Positions 29,913 to 39,117 of a stretch of 42,399 nucleotides of DNA are shown here, piece after piece; position 1 is the first letter of the stretch, and each line of letters opens with the position of its first letter. The position numbers and the translations under genes are program-made. The stretch spans positions 1-42,399 of the forward strand of contig JAUWPG010000003.1 of NCBI GenBank assembly GCA_030611725.1. Direction: 5' to 3'. A model generated the notes under the pieces. It was not told the DNA's origin and did no database searches. It saw only the letters and a list, made by a program, of their open reading frames with translations. This DNA is from Gammaproteobacteria bacterium. Its GTDB lineage: Bacteria; Pseudomonadota; Gammaproteobacteria; PS1; Pseudothioglobaceae.

Positions 29913-30329
29913 ATGCCAACCATTCAAGTTGATGTAGTTAGCGCAACTGAGTCGCTTTACTCAGGCGAAGCAAACTGTGTGTTTGCACCAGCATCTACTG
30001 GTGAGTTGGGCATCTATCCAAAACATGTAGCTTTGTTATCGACATTAAAGCCGGGTGAAGTTCGAGTAGAAACTGAAAAAGGTGTTGAATCTATTTATGT
30101 TTCTGGTGGTATTGTTGAAGTGCAACCTGATGTAGTTACTATTTTTTCTGATACAGCAATCCGAGCACATGATTTAGATGAGTCTAAGGCGTTAGAAGCT
30201 AAGCAACGCGCTGAAGAGGCTATGGCTAATTCAGACAATGGTCATGATGTTGTTACAACACAAGCCGCATTGGCGGAAGCAATGGCGCAATTACAGATGA
30301 TTTCTAAGATGAGAGGTAAAAAGATTTAA
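29913..30329 (+). CDS. atpC: ATP synthase F1 subunit epsilon
   Basis: Rotor subunit that couples and inhibits F1, 138 residues. The N-terminal beta sandwich has SGEANCVFAPASTGELGIYPKHV, and a C-terminal helical hairpin follows. Its stop codon overlaps, tail to tail, the stop of the - strand gene at 30326. No terminator lies between them. Confidence 0.97.
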   Translation: MPTIQVDVVSATESLYSGEANCVFAPASTGELGIYPKHVALLSTLKPGEVRVETEKGVESIYVSGGIVEVQPDVVTIFSDTAIRAHDLDESKALEAKQRAEEAMANSDNGHDVVTTQAALAEAMAQLQMISKMRGKKI

Positions 30330-30625
30330 AGACAGATGTCTTTGAAATTGACAACCTTATTGTTAACGATTTTAATGCCTTCTTCTTGAAGGCGTTTTTG
30401 TTTTAAGTTTGAACCAAAAGCATAGTCACCCAGTTCACCAGTAGATTTAACCACCCGATGGCAAGGCACTTCAGGCGCGTCAGGATTTTTATTCATAGCT
30501 GATCCGACTGCTCTATAAGCCTTTGGGCGTTTAATTAGTTTGGCCAGATTGCCATAAGTAATAACCGATCCTGCAGGGACGTAGCGTTTGAGCGTGTCAT
30601 AGCAGAGTTTTTGAAAGTCGGTCAT
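30326..30625 (-). CDS. MGMT-like DNA methyltransferase, C-terminal domain only
   Basis: A 99-residue protein equal to the DNA-binding and active-site domain of O6-alkylguanine-DNA alkyltransferases: VPAGSVITYGNLAKLI, the AVGSAMNKNP helix, then PCHRVV. The reactive Cys55 is present, unlike alkyltransferase-like proteins of the Atl type, which have Trp there. The N-terminal RNase H-like domain of Ogt/Ada is absent. It may repair alkylated bases or flag them for excision repair. It overlaps kdsC by 4 bases. Confidence 0.88.
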   Translation of the reverse strand: MTDFQKLCYDTLKRYVPAGSVITYGNLAKLIKRPKAYRAVGSAMNKNPDAPEVPCHRVVKSTGELGDYAFGSNLKQKRLQEEGIKIVNNKVVNFKDICL

Positions 30626-31155
30626 ACCAAATAAACACTCATGGCTGAATCATAATTGTTTTGTGCTTTTAAAATAAAATCACAAACTTCTCTGACTGCG
30701 CCATGTCCACCTCGTTTTTCAGTGACCAAGCAAGCATTGTCTTTAACTAAGTCGTGGGCATTGGCAACTGCAATGGGTAAGCCAACCTTAGTCATCACTG
30801 GCAAATCAATCACATCATCCCCTACATAAGCAACTTGATCAGCCTTTAGATTGAGCTTTTCTAATAAGTCGTTGAAGGCAATTACTTTGTCCTCTTGCCC
30901 TTGGTAAAAATGCTTAATGCCTAGGTTTTTCATCCGATGCTCAACCGTTGTAGAGGTACGAGCAGTAATAACAGCGGGTTCGACGCCATTGTCTTTTAGA
31001 ATCTTGATGCCTAGCCCATCAAGTGAATTAAAGCGTTTGAATTCTTGCCCATCATCAGAAAAATATAATCCGCCATCGGTTAATACCCCATCAACATCAA
31101 AAATAATCAGTTGAATTTGCTTGGCTCGTAAGTAAGATTTATTGAGTAGCTTCAT
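30622..31155 (-). CDS. kdsC: 3-deoxy-D-manno-octulosonate 8-phosphate phosphatase
   Basis: A HAD phosphatase of 177 residues giving free KDO for lipopolysaccharide. The nucleophile pair Asp20/Asp22 is in FDVDGVLTDGGLYF. The Thr motif is AVITARTS, and the metal-binding motif is YVGDDVIDLPVM, typical of the tetrameric KdsC type. The C-terminal KRGGHGAVREVCDFIL is a KdsC hallmark. kdsD, often adjacent, is not in the window. It lies 3 bases after ampD. Confidence 0.94.
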   Translation of the reverse strand: MKLLNKSYLRAKQIQLIIFDVDGVLTDGGLYFSDDGQEFKRFNSLDGLGIKILKDNGVEPAVITARTSTTVEHRMKNLGIKHFYQGQEDKVIAFNDLLEKLNLKADQVAYVGDDVIDLPVMTKVGLPIAVANAHDLVKDNACLVTEKRGGHGAVREVCDFILKAQNNYDSAMSVYLV

Positions 31156-31158
31156 GAA

Positions 31159-31677
31159 TTAATCCTTTATTTCACCCCAATTAAACGCCTCTCCTGGGTC
31201 AGTTTTTCTGCCTGGGGCGATATCACTATGCCCAACGATATTTTGGACTGGATAATAGTTTTTTAATTGTTTTAATGTTGTTTTTAATGATTGGTATTGT
31301 ACCGCTTCATAGTTAAGATTGTCAGTTCCTTCTAGTTCGATGCCAATGGAAAAATCGTTGCAGTTGTCTTGACCATTAAAGCTAGACTCGCCCGCATGCC
31401 AAGCGCGCTTATCAAAGGGAACAAACTGAATGATTGAGCCGTCACGCTTAATTAGCAGGTGGGCAGACACTTGTAATTCTCGAATAGTTTTGAAATAGGG
31501 GTGTGCATTAAAATCGAGCTGGTTGGTAAAAAACTGCTCAATATATGGGTTGTTGAATTCACCCGGTGGCAAGGAGATATTGTGAATTACGATTAGAGAA
31601 ATTTCCCCATCAGGGCGATCGTTATTATTAATCGAGGGAGATTGTGTTGCTGATGCTAGTCGGTGATTGCTAATCAT
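31159..31677 (-). CDS. ampD: 1,6-anhydro-N-acetylmuramyl-L-alanine amidase AmpD
   Basis: Cytoplasmic amidase of peptidoglycan recycling, 172 residues with no signal peptide. Zinc ligands fit His32 (LIVIHNISLPPGEF), His150 and Asp160 (VGHSDIAPGRKTDPG). The SAHLLIKRDGSIIQFVPF and WHAGESSFNG strands are typical of the Amidase_2 fold. The AmpD rather than AmiD identity is supported by the PPGEF segment and lack of a lipobox. It lies 15 bases after the TauD-like gene. Confidence 0.94.
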   Translation of the reverse strand: MISNHRLASATQSPSINNNDRPDGEISLIVIHNISLPPGEFNNPYIEQFFTNQLDFNAHPYFKTIRELQVSAHLLIKRDGSIIQFVPFDKRAWHAGESSFNGQDNCNDFSIGIELEGTDNLNYEAVQYQSLKTTLKQLKNYYPVQNIVGHSDIAPGRKTDPGEAFNWGEIKD

Positions 31678-31692
31678 GAGCTTATTATATCC

Positions 31693-32550
31693 CTATTCGA
31701 TTCGGTTAAAGTAGCGCCCTCTTAGTAGTAGTCTTGGATTGTCTTCATCATCAGTAAAAGCATTGCGCTTGTGTAAAATATTGTTACACACTATCCCTTG
31801 CCCAGTTTTCATCAGGTGTTTGAAGTGATAGTCGGTTGTTGTATTTAACAGGGCGTCTAAATACATTACAGCTTGTTGAATCTCAAACGAATCAAAGAAC
31901 TCAATATTTTTCTTACGCTGTGTGTAGCGCATAGACAATTGCTTGCTTAATTCATCAATAAAAAAGATGGGCCCAGTTGATGTTGCTCGCCTAACTTTAC
32001 CATCAACCTTGTGCTCAGGAATGCTCATGGCCTTTGGATGAATCAATGCTTTGACAACATCAGGGTTGTCTTCACGCAACAATAAATAAATCATTTGCGG
32101 GTCAACCCACTCGTTGACCCCGCCTTGGACGGCAGGTTTAACACAGAACAATGAAAACGCACGAATACGCTGCTCTATTGCATTGTAGTAGCCATCCGTA
32201 TGCCAGCCTAGGTTTTTGTCGGTATATGGGATGAATTCGCCCTGGTCTTTTTTGTCGCTTTGAGTGATATGTGCTAAGCCACCCGTTTTAACAAACAGGT
32301 GTTGATCAAAATCTTTTAAGCCTAGTTGTGTATTGATACTGATAATCGCTTTGTCATATTGCTCAATAGGCTGAATTTGAAATAGCGAAAAATTACCTTT
32401 CTGACAAAGCCTCTGGATTTCGTTTTTTTCTATAGACGTGAGCTTAAACGGATTTTGTATCTCGACAATATACGCGTCTAGTGTGGTTGGTATATTGGCA
32501 AGTTTTTCATCTCGCCAATATCGGTAATCATCTAAATTATTTAATAACAT
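31693..32550 (-). CDS. TauD/TfdA-family Fe(II)/2-oxoglutarate-dependent dioxygenase
   Basis: A 285-residue enzyme of the clavaminate synthase-like superfamily. The iron triad can be placed: His117 and Asp119 in LGWHTDGYY, and distal His260 in NNILHKRNAF. Arg277 in LLLRGRYF probably binds 2-oxoglutarate. The N-terminal extension with YRYWRDEKL is shared with the broken copy at 1511-1747. The substrate is unknown; no sulfonate or taurine transport genes are nearby. It is first in a unit with ampD, kdsC and the MGMT-like gene. Confidence 0.85.
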   Translation of the reverse strand: MLLNNLDDYRYWRDEKLANIPTTLDAYIVEIQNPFKLTSIEKNEIQRLCQKGNFSLFQIQPIEQYDKAIISINTQLGLKDFDQHLFVKTGGLAHITQSDKKDQGEFIPYTDKNLGWHTDGYYNAIEQRIRAFSLFCVKPAVQGGVNEWVDPQMIYLLLREDNPDVVKALIHPKAMSIPEHKVDGKVRRATSTGPIFFIDELSKQLSMRYTQRKKNIEFFDSFEIQQAVMYLDALLNTTTDYHFKHLMKTGQGIVCNNILHKRNAFTDDEDNPRLLLRGRYFNRIE

Positions 32551-32590
32551 GTTTAAAAATTAAAGACACAAAGTTATTTTGTCTAAAGAC

Positions 32591-32618
32591 AGTATAACTT
32601 GAATGCGTTAAAAGACAA
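32591..32618 (-). promoter_or_regulatory. Sigma-70 type promoter for the TauD-like-ampD-kdsC-MGMT unit
   Basis: On the - strand TTGTCT (32613-32618) and TATACT (32591-32596) are 16 bases apart, about 35 nt before the predicted leader reaches the ATG at 32550. It sits in the 89-base gap after yidC. Confidence 0.6.
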
Positions 32619-32639
32619 ACAGCGCAGTACCTTTATTTT

Positions 32640-34253
32640 TTAAGTGTTTAGGCGCTTATTAATCGACCATTGCTGTGCAATCGACAGAATGTTATTAAAC
32701 ACCCAGTAAAGTACCAAGCCTGACGGGAACCATAAGAAGAAAATGGTAAATACAAAAGGCAATGACATCATGATTTTTGCTTGCATCGGGTCAGGTGGTG
32801 GCGGGTTGAGCTTTTGTTGTATAAACATTGAAGCACCCATAATGATTGGCAAGATATAGTAAGGGTCTTCTTTAGAAAGGTCGCCCATCCACCAGAATGC
32901 TGTTTGACGTAACTCAACCGTATCAAGTAACATCCAGTAAAAGGCGATAAATACTGGTATTTGTACCATTATTGGTAAACAGCCAGAAGCCGGATTGACC
33001 TTTTCTTTTTTATAGAGCTCCATAGTTTTTTGCCCCATTTTTTGCTTGTCATCACCAAGTGTCTCTTTGAGCTTGGCAAGCCTCGGTGCAAGCACCCTCA
33101 TTTTGGCCATTGAACGATATGATTTTTCACTTAGTGGGTAAAAAGCCAGTTTGATTAAGATGGTGATAATGATGATCGACCAACCCCAGCTGCCGATAAA
33201 ATCATTGATTTTGTGGATACCCCAAGATAATGGATCTGCCAAAATATCTAACCAGCCGTAGTCCAGCGTATAGTTTAGTCCAGTCGCTATCTTTTCAATT
33301 GTCCCGTATTCTTTAGGGCCGAGATAAAGTCGATTGGCGTCTAATGTTGTGCTATTGCCGGCACCAATGCTAATCTGTTGATTAGCATTGGTTAGCTTGT
33401 GTAGGTTGTTACTGGTACTTGCTGAAAACTCCTGATCCTTGTTTTGGTTTGGAATCCAGGCTGCAATAAAGTATTGCTGGACCATGGCGATCCAACCACC
33501 AAGTGATTGCTGTGTGTCAAAATCATCCCAATCGTCAAAATCATTTTTCTGTACAGTATGCGATGGCTTATCGTATACGACACCACCAGTGAAAGTTGGC
33601 ATCATCATGTTGGACTGATCAATCGCACTACGACTCAGACGAACATAGCTTTTGGCTGGAATGGCTTGATTGGAGTTATTGGTAATCTGATAATCAATAC
33701 TAACAACATAACTGTCTTTTTTAAAGTGAAAGTTTTTAGTAACTTTAACACCATTTTCACCCTGCCAAGTCATTGGAACAACAAGCTCATCAGTAGTTAG
33801 CTGATAGTTTGTATTGTCCGAGTTAAAATTAGACAAATGTGTTGGTAGTAAATTATCGCGTGATGCTAAGCCGCTTTGTGCTTGGAATATTGATCCAGCG
33901 TTATTGCTTAATAATTGAAACTTTTCCTTGCCACCTTTTTCAATAGGAAAAGTATTTAGGTAGGCATTTTGAATGGTGCCACCTTTGTGGCTAATCTCTA
34001 CTGTGAGTAAGTCGGTTGTAACCGTAGTAAACCCATGCTGCTCAGTAATCGCTGGTGTTGGCAGGTCGACCTTTGTTATTTCAGTGTTGATCATCGGCAC
34101 ATCGTCTTTTTTCGATGGGGTGTCTAAGGTAATTTGAGTTGTTCGTACAACATTACCATTGGCATCAGTTGTGTGTGTGATTTGCCACTTGTCCCAAAGC
34201 AAGAAAACAGTTAAGAAAATTGCAATACTTAAAAAGAATTTTTGGTTATTCAT
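32640..34253 (-). CDS. yidC: Membrane protein insertase YidC
   Basis: Inserts membrane proteins alone or with SecYEG. The 537-residue length is typical of Gram-negative YidC. An N-terminal membrane anchor (about 5-21) is followed by a large periplasmic beta domain (about 60-340). The conserved five-helix core then begins at [20 protein letters not shown] and includes [14 protein letters not shown]-type and [16 protein letters not shown] segments (the first reads [11 protein letters not shown] here). It overlaps yidD by 4 bases. Confidence 0.97.
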   Translation of the reverse strand: MNNQKFFLSIAIFLTVFLLWDKWQITHTTDANGNVVRTTQITLDTPSKKDDVPMINTEITKVDLPTPAITEQHGFTTVTTDLLTVEISHKGGTIQNAYLNTFPIEKGGKEKFQLLSNNAGSIFQAQSGLASRDNLLPTHLSNFNSDNTNYQLTTDELVVPMTWQGENGVKVTKNFHFKKDSYVVSIDYQITNNSNQAIPAKSYVRLSRSAIDQSNMMMPTFTGGVVYDKPSHTVQKNDFDDWDDFDTQQSLGGWIAMVQQYFIAAWIPNQNKDQEFSASTSNNLHKLTNANQQISIGAGNSTTLDANRLYLGPKEYGTIEKIATGLNYTLDYGWLDILADPLSWGIHKINDFIGSWGWSIIIITILIKLAFYPLSEKSYRSMAKMRVLAPRLAKLKETLGDDKQKMGQKTMELYKKEKVNPASGCLPIMVQIPVFIAFYWMLLDTVELRQTAFWWMGDLSKEDPYYILPIIMGASMFIQQKLNPPPPDPMQAKIMMSLPFVFTIFFLWFPSGLVLYWVFNNILSIAQQWSINKRLNT

Positions 34254-34498
34254 AGGGTGTGTTGTTTTTGTTTAGTATAAGTGTTTTTTTTTGGTACTGG
34301 ATCAAAACCACCATCATGCCACGGATGACATTTGCCAATACGTTTTGCACTGAGAGAAAATCCTTTAAAAAATCCGTACTCTTTAATTGCGTCATAAGAA
34401 TATTGTGAACAAGTCGGGTTAAACCGACAATTAGCACCCAAGAAAGGACTAATGAATAGTTGATAGAATTTAATAGGAATAAGCAATAAATAGCGCAT
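34250..34498 (-). CDS. yidD: Membrane protein insertion efficiency factor YidD
   Basis: An 82-residue protein with an amphipathic N-terminal helix ([19 protein letters not shown]) and the three conserved cysteines 24, 30 and 57 ([15 protein letters not shown] and [10 protein letters not shown]). It lies between rnpA and yidC, its standard position. The short Lys-rich tail is variable in the family. Confidence 0.96.
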   Translation of the reverse strand: MRYLLLIPIKFYQLFISPFLGANCRFNPTCSQYSYDAIKEYGFFKGFSLSAKRIGKCHPWHDGGFDPVPKKNTYTKQKQHTL

Positions 34499-34506
34499 AA
34501 TTCAGA

Positions 34507-34848
34507 TTATATTTTTGTCACCTTTTTAAATAAGTCGAGTAATTCTGCAGATAAAACAGGATTTCTAGTTGGCTTAGATTTTCTTGCCATGACTACAAAG
34601 CCCCAATTGTCTAACCCTTGTTGTTCCAATCGAAAAGTTTCTCTGGCAATGCGCTTAAATCGATTTCTATCAACAGCCAAACGAGTTACTTTTTTCGAAA
34701 TCGCTAACCCTAGGCGTGGCCTGGGATTTTTGATGGGTTTTGCAATAACTTGCCAATATTTACCTTGTGCCCGTTTACCGCCTTTAAAAATGTAAGCGTA
34801 TTCACTGGGTTTAAGTATTTTGGCTTCACGCGTCAGCCTTAAAGACAT
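34507..34848 (-). CDS. rnpA: Ribonuclease P protein component
   Basis: The basic protein subunit that helps RNase P RNA mature tRNA 5' ends, 113 residues. The RNR signature reads AVDRNRFKRIARETFR. The flanking strand GLAISKKVTRLAV is also typical. Its ATG overlaps the rpmH stop (TAATG), the usual tight rpmH-rnpA link. Confidence 0.97.
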   Translation of the reverse strand: MSLRLTREAKILKPSEYAYIFKGGKRAQGKYWQVIAKPIKNPRPRLGLAISKKVTRLAVDRNRFKRIARETFRLEQQGLDNWGFVVMARKSKPTRNPVLSAELLDLFKKVTKI

Positions 34849-34988
34849 TAGGCAGCTAAGCGTTTACGTCCTTTTCTTCTGCGAGCATTAATTACTGCAC
34901 GGCCAGACTTGGTGCTCATTCTTGATCTAAAACCATGAGTGCGTTTGCGTTTTAAAACACTGGGTTGGAAGGTTCTTTTCTGTTTCAT
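34848..34988 (-). CDS. rpmH: 50S ribosomal protein L34
   Basis: A 46-residue, highly basic protein starting at the ATG at 34988: [20 protein letters not shown], then SRMSTKSGR and a Lys/Arg-rich end. Longer in-frame starts upstream are excluded because they add hydrophobic residues not found in L34. It is first in the rpmH-rnpA-yidD-yidC unit. Confidence 0.97.
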   Translation of the reverse strand: MKQKRTFQPSVLKRKRTHGFRSRMSTKSGRAVINARRRKGRKRLAA

Positions 34989-35041
34989 AATGAATATTAG
35001 CCGATAAAATCTTACAATTTTACCATAAATCACAATAGGCC

Positions 35042-35076
35042 TTGTAAATAAGTACAATAATTTATAATAATGTCAA
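35042..35076. promoter_or_regulatory. Overlapping divergent promoter elements between rpmH and dprA
   Basis: On the + strand TTGTAA (35042-35047) and TATAAT (35063-35068) are 15 bases apart and read toward dprA. On the - strand a perfect TTGACA (35071-35076) has a weak ACTTAT 17 bases on (35048-35053) and reads toward rpmH. The two footprints overlap in the 109-base gap. Confidence 0.45.
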
Positions 35077-35097
35077 CATCCCAACAACATATTTAAG

Positions 35098-36186
35098 ATG
35101 GATTTAATTTATTGGTTAATGCTGCTCAAAGCCCCACATTTAGGCGTTCGTACTTTTTATAAGGCGCTTGAAGTGTTTGAGACACCAGAACAAGTTTTTC
35201 TAGCATCAAAACCTATGCGTAAGGAAAGTGGCTTGTTTAAGCAAGCAACGCTTGACTTTATTGAAAAACACGACTTGTCGGTAATACAAGCTGATTTGGA
35301 CTGGGTCAAGGCTCAGAATTGCCATATTCTCACATTAATTGATGATGCTTATCCTGAACAGCTTAAAACCATTGCGGATCCGCCACCAATATTATATGTG
35401 CGTGGTAATGTTGAGTGTTTGTCAATGTCACAACTTGCCATTGTTGGCAGTCGAAACCCAACTCCAGCAGGTAAGCAAAATGCACATCAATTTGCAGGTG
35501 CGCTGTCTAAACTGGGTTTAGTAATCACTTCAGGCATGGCCAGCGGCATTGATGCCAGTGCTCACATTGGTGCTTTGGAAGCTGATCGGCCTACTATTGC
35601 TGTGTGTGGTACAGGCTTGGATCGGATCTATCCTGCCAAACACAAATCACTCGCTCATCAAATATCAACCAAAGGCGCGTTGGTTTCTGAGTTTTCAATT
35701 GGCACCTCGCCGATTGCCAATAACTTTCCAAGGCGAAACCGTATTATTAGCGGGTTGAGTTTAGGTACTTTGGTGGTGGAGGCCAGCATTAAAAGCGGCA
35801 CCATGATTACTGCTAAATTAGCAGCTGAACAAGGCAGAGAAGTGTTTTCGATTCCAAGTTCAATTCACAACCCTTTATCTCAAGGCTGCCATCAATTGAT
35901 TAAGCAAGGCGCAAAATTAGTTGAGAATATTGATGACGTTATTGATGAGTTGACACTGGGCTTCACCCCCTTGATACAAGTTGATAAAACACTTATTTCT
36001 ACAAAATATGTAGACAACACCCCTACTGTGCTATTAAAATACATGAGTTATGAGACCATGACGGTTGACGAAATGGTTGAAAAAAGTGGTTTAAGTCCCC
36101 AAATAGTCATACAAGAGTTACTTTTATTAGAGCTTGCGAACAGGGTGACAAAGGTCAGTGGCTCTGGTTATTTATTAACTAAGTGA
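35098..36186 (+). CDS. dprA: DNA-processing protein DprA
   Basis: Loads RecA on incoming single-stranded DNA during natural transformation. The 362-residue length is typical. A SAM-like N-terminal part (about 1-75) precedes the Rossmann fold with LAIVGSRNPTPAG, SGMASGIDASAH and VCGTGLDRIYP, then FPRRNRIISGLS. A C-terminal winged-helix-like segment (about 300-362) is present. It is followed after 7 bases by smg, as in many gammaproteobacteria. Confidence 0.97.
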   Translation: MDLIYWLMLLKAPHLGVRTFYKALEVFETPEQVFLASKPMRKESGLFKQATLDFIEKHDLSVIQADLDWVKAQNCHILTLIDDAYPEQLKTIADPPPILYVRGNVECLSMSQLAIVGSRNPTPAGKQNAHQFAGALSKLGLVITSGMASGIDASAHIGALEADRPTIAVCGTGLDRIYPAKHKSLAHQISTKGALVSEFSIGTSPIANNFPRRNRIISGLSLGTLVVEASIKSGTMITAKLAAEQGREVFSIPSSIHNPLSQGCHQLIKQGAKLVENIDDVIDELTLGFTPLIQVDKTLISTKYVDNTPTVLLKYMSYETMTVDEMVEKSGLSPQIVIQELLLLELANRVTKVSGSGYLLTK

Positions 36187-36193
36187 GGTTTTT

Positions 36194-36682
36194 ATGACAA
36201 ATAATATTCTAGATGTTCTAACTTATATGTTTGATTACTTGTTTGAAGAAGCAGAACATGACTCGTCTCACGAAATTGATGACACTACTTTAAAGGCGCA
36301 TCTTTCAGATGCTGGTTTCGAAACCGCACGCATTGATAGGGCACTTAGCTGGTTAGAGAATATTGCCACTTTACAAGACGGTAGTATTAAGCCGTTTGCT
36401 AACACACGTGGTGGCATGCGTATTTATAGTGCGGCAGAAAAATTAAAACTAGACACTAAGTCTCGTGGTTTTTTATTGTTTATGGAAAATATGGGACAGG
36501 TAGATGCCAATCAGCGTGAACTGATTATTGATCAAATTATGTCATTGGGCGATTCAGCTGTTTCTTTAGATGATTTAAAGTGGGTGGTGATGATGATACT
36601 GGGCAATAGCAACGATGAAGAAATTTCAGCGCAATGGTTAGAGTCTATTGTATTTCTTGATGATAACCACACCACTCAATAA
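36194..36682 (+). CDS. smg: Smg family protein (DUF494)
   Basis: A 162-residue acidic helical protein of the Smg/DUF494 family, recognised by the start NNILDVLTYMFDYLFEE, the RIDRALSWLE helix, MRIYSAAEKLKLDTKSRGFL and LKWVVMMILGN. The molecular function is unknown. It lies between dprA and topA, its usual place, and its last base is the first base of topA. Confidence 0.95.
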   Translation: MTNNILDVLTYMFDYLFEEAEHDSSHEIDDTTLKAHLSDAGFETARIDRALSWLENIATLQDGSIKPFANTRGGMRIYSAAEKLKLDTKSRGFLLFMENMGQVDANQRELIIDQIMSLGDSAVSLDDLKWVVMMILGNSNDEEISAQWLESIVFLDDNHTTQ

Positions 36683-39042
36683 TGTCAAAAAACCTTGTCA
36701 TTGTTGAGTCCCCCGCTAAAGCCAAAACTATTGAAAAATTCCTAGGCAAAGACTATGTCGTTAAGTCAAGCATTGGCCATATTCGTGATATGCCAAAAAA
36801 GAACATGGGTATCGACATTGAGAATAACTTTGAGCCCATATATGAAGTAACGGCAGATAAAAAGAAAGTCGTTGCTGAATTACGCAAGGCGGTTAAGTTG
36901 GCAGAAAAAGTATATCTTGCAACAGATGAGGATCGAGAAGGTGAAGCCATCGCTTGGCATTTGTTAGAAGCGCTTAAACTCCCAAGAGACACCCCTAGAA
37001 TTGTATTTCATGAAATTACCAAAGGCGCTATTACTGACGCTATTACTGCGCCAAGAACAGTAGACTACCATTTGGTAGATGCACAACAAGCACGCCGAAT
37101 TATTGACCGATTAGTGGGTTTTGAAATTTCGCCAGTACTCTGGCGTAAAATCTCTGGCGCGCGTTCAGCTGGACGTGTTCAATCTCCGGTCATGCGTCTT
37201 GTGGTTGAAAGAGAAAGAGAGATTACTCAGCACACCTCTATATCCACTTACAAGGTTAAGGCTGAGTTAGTCAATGATAGTGGCGAAGTGGTAGATGTTA
37301 AGCTGAGCAAAGATTTTAACTCTAAAGAAGAGGCGCTGGCATTTGCAACTAAGCTTTTAGCCGCTGATTTGACAGTTGCTTCTATTGAGAAAAAACCTTC
37401 AAAGCGCTCACCAAAAGCACCTTTTATTACTTCAACATTACAGCAAGAAGCCTCGCAAAAACTGGGTTTCTCGGTTAAGCAAACCATGACCATTGCTCAG
37501 AATTTGTATCGTGAAGGTTCGATTACTTACATGAGAACAGATTCATTCACCCTATCAGAGACTGCGATTGAAGCGGCTGGGAAGGTAATCGAACAAGAGT
37601 TTGGTGTTGAATATCACAACGTCAGACGTTTTAAAACCAAAGACTCGGGTGCACAAGAGGCGCACGAAGCAATTCGTCCAACAGATCTGACTAAGTCAAG
37701 TATTTACGGTGTGGATGAGCAGACAGCCAAACTCTATAGTCTGATCTATAAGCGCACACTAGCATCGCAAATGAGCGATGCTCAATTGCAAAAAACACAA
37801 ATTAAAGTGACTGTATCAAATGCGGATGAGCAGTTCTTAGCAAATGGTGAGATTTTAACTTTTCCAGGTTTTTTAAAAGTTTATGATTACCTTTCTTCTG
37901 ATGATAAATTACTACCTGATTTGAACAAGGGTGATTCTTTAACATTAGCCAGCTTCTCCGCAAGAGAGAGTTTTTCTCGTGCCAAGCCACGTTATACCGA
38001 AGCCTCGTTGGTTAAAAAAGTTGAAGAAATGGGTATTGGCAGACCATCTACATTTGCCACTATGGTCTCTACTGTTCAAGATCGTAATTACGTTACCAAA
38101 GAAACTCGAGAGGGTTATGAGCGTGAATACGAGTTGATTGAAATACAAAATAATAATGTGGTTGAATCGAGAGCCAGTGAGACTACAGGCGCTGAGAAAA
38201 ATAAACTTTTCCCCACCAATGTTGCGTACCTGTTAAATGATTTCTTGGTGAAAAATTTCAGTAATATTATTGATTACGAATTTACAGCCAAATTAGAAAG
38301 TGATTTTGACACAATTGCTACGCAAAACGTTCCTTGGAAAGAGGTTGTGAAAAACTTCTATGATCCGTTTCATGCACAAATTGAAGCGGCAGCAGATATT
38401 TCTAGAGAAGAAACACACGGCATGCGTGAATTGGGTGAGGACCCTAAAAGCGGCAAGCCGGTCAGCGTGCGTTTTGGGCGCTATGGTGCCTTTGCACAAA
38501 TCGGCCATAAAGATGACGAAGACAAGCCAACTTTTGCTTCACTTAGAGGCTCACTAGATATTGAAAACATTACCCTTGATGAAGCGTTAGAGTTATTCAA
38601 CATGCCGCGTACTGTGGGCGAAACGGACGACTTTGGTGTTATTAAAGCCAACTATGGTCGCTTTGGCCCCTACATTCAATATGGCAAGAAATATGTTTCT
38701 TTAAAAGAAGACACTCCTGAGGAAGTTACGCTTGAAAAAGCATTGGAGTTGATTGCTGATAAAGAAAAATTTGATGCTGAGCGTATGATAAAAACCTTTG
38801 ATGACAGTGAGATTCAAGTGCTTAATGGCCGTTTTGGTCCTTATATTTGGAATGGAAAGAAGCGCGGCAAAGGACAAAAAAATATTACCATTAAGAAAGT
38901 GTTTGGTGACAAAGAGCCAGCTGACCTAACCTTGGAAGAATGTAAGAAGGCTATTTCTGGCAAAATAAAATCCAAAACCGCTAAGCATAAAAAGAAATCC
39001 GTCAAGAAGGCAACTAAAAAGACTGTCAAGAAGAAATCATAG
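36682..39042 (+). CDS. topA: DNA topoisomerase I
   Basis: Type IA topoisomerase that relaxes negative supercoils, 786 residues. The TOPRIM domain has LVIVESPAKAKTIEKFLG and the acidic triad Asp82/Asp84/Glu86 in TDEDREGEA. The nucleophile is Tyr283 in SITYMRTDSF. The C-terminal part has several small repeats centred on RFGRYG, RFGPYI and RFGPYIW, with no four-cysteine zinc ribbons, and ends in a Lys-rich tail. E. coli TopA instead has zinc ribbons. Confidence 0.97.
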   Translation: MSKNLVIVESPAKAKTIEKFLGKDYVVKSSIGHIRDMPKKNMGIDIENNFEPIYEVTADKKKVVAELRKAVKLAEKVYLATDEDREGEAIAWHLLEALKLPRDTPRIVFHEITKGAITDAITAPRTVDYHLVDAQQARRIIDRLVGFEISPVLWRKISGARSAGRVQSPVMRLVVEREREITQHTSISTYKVKAELVNDSGEVVDVKLSKDFNSKEEALAFATKLLAADLTVASIEKKPSKRSPKAPFITSTLQQEASQKLGFSVKQTMTIAQNLYREGSITYMRTDSFTLSETAIEAAGKVIEQEFGVEYHNVRRFKTKDSGAQEAHEAIRPTDLTKSSIYGVDEQTAKLYSLIYKRTLASQMSDAQLQKTQIKVTVSNADEQFLANGEILTFPGFLKVYDYLSSDDKLLPDLNKGDSLTLASFSARESFSRAKPRYTEASLVKKVEEMGIGRPSTFATMVSTVQDRNYVTKETREGYEREYELIEIQNNNVVESRASETTGAEKNKLFPTNVAYLLNDFLVKNFSNIIDYEFTAKLESDFDTIATQNVPWKEVVKNFYDPFHAQIEAAADISREETHGMRELGEDPKSGKPVSVRFGRYGAFAQIGHKDDEDKPTFASLRGSLDIENITLDEALELFNMPRTVGETDDFGVIKANYGRFGPYIQYGKKYVSLKEDTPEEVTLEKALELIADKEKFDAERMIKTFDDSEIQVLNGRFGPYIWNGKKRGKGQKNITIKKVFGDKEPADLTLEECKKAISGKIKSKTAKHKKKSVKKATKKTVKKKS

Positions 39043-39074
39043 CCCAACTATCGCAGGGCTATTTGTGGGTTTTG
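39039..39074 (+). terminator. Terminator overlapping the topA stop codon
   Basis: ATAGCCC (39039-39045, containing the TAG stop) pairs with GGGCTAT (39056-39062) across a 10-base loop. A T-rich stretch broken by G residues follows. The stem is good, the U-run imperfect. Confidence 0.55.
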
Positions 39075-39117
39075 CGGTGTAAAATGTAAGGCATTTAATT
39101 AATAAGTATAGATTTTT

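Noticed and set aside
34989-35097. Replication origin next to rpmH
   Set aside because: There is no TTATCCACA box and no dnaA; the gap is only 109 bases and carries divergent promoter elements.
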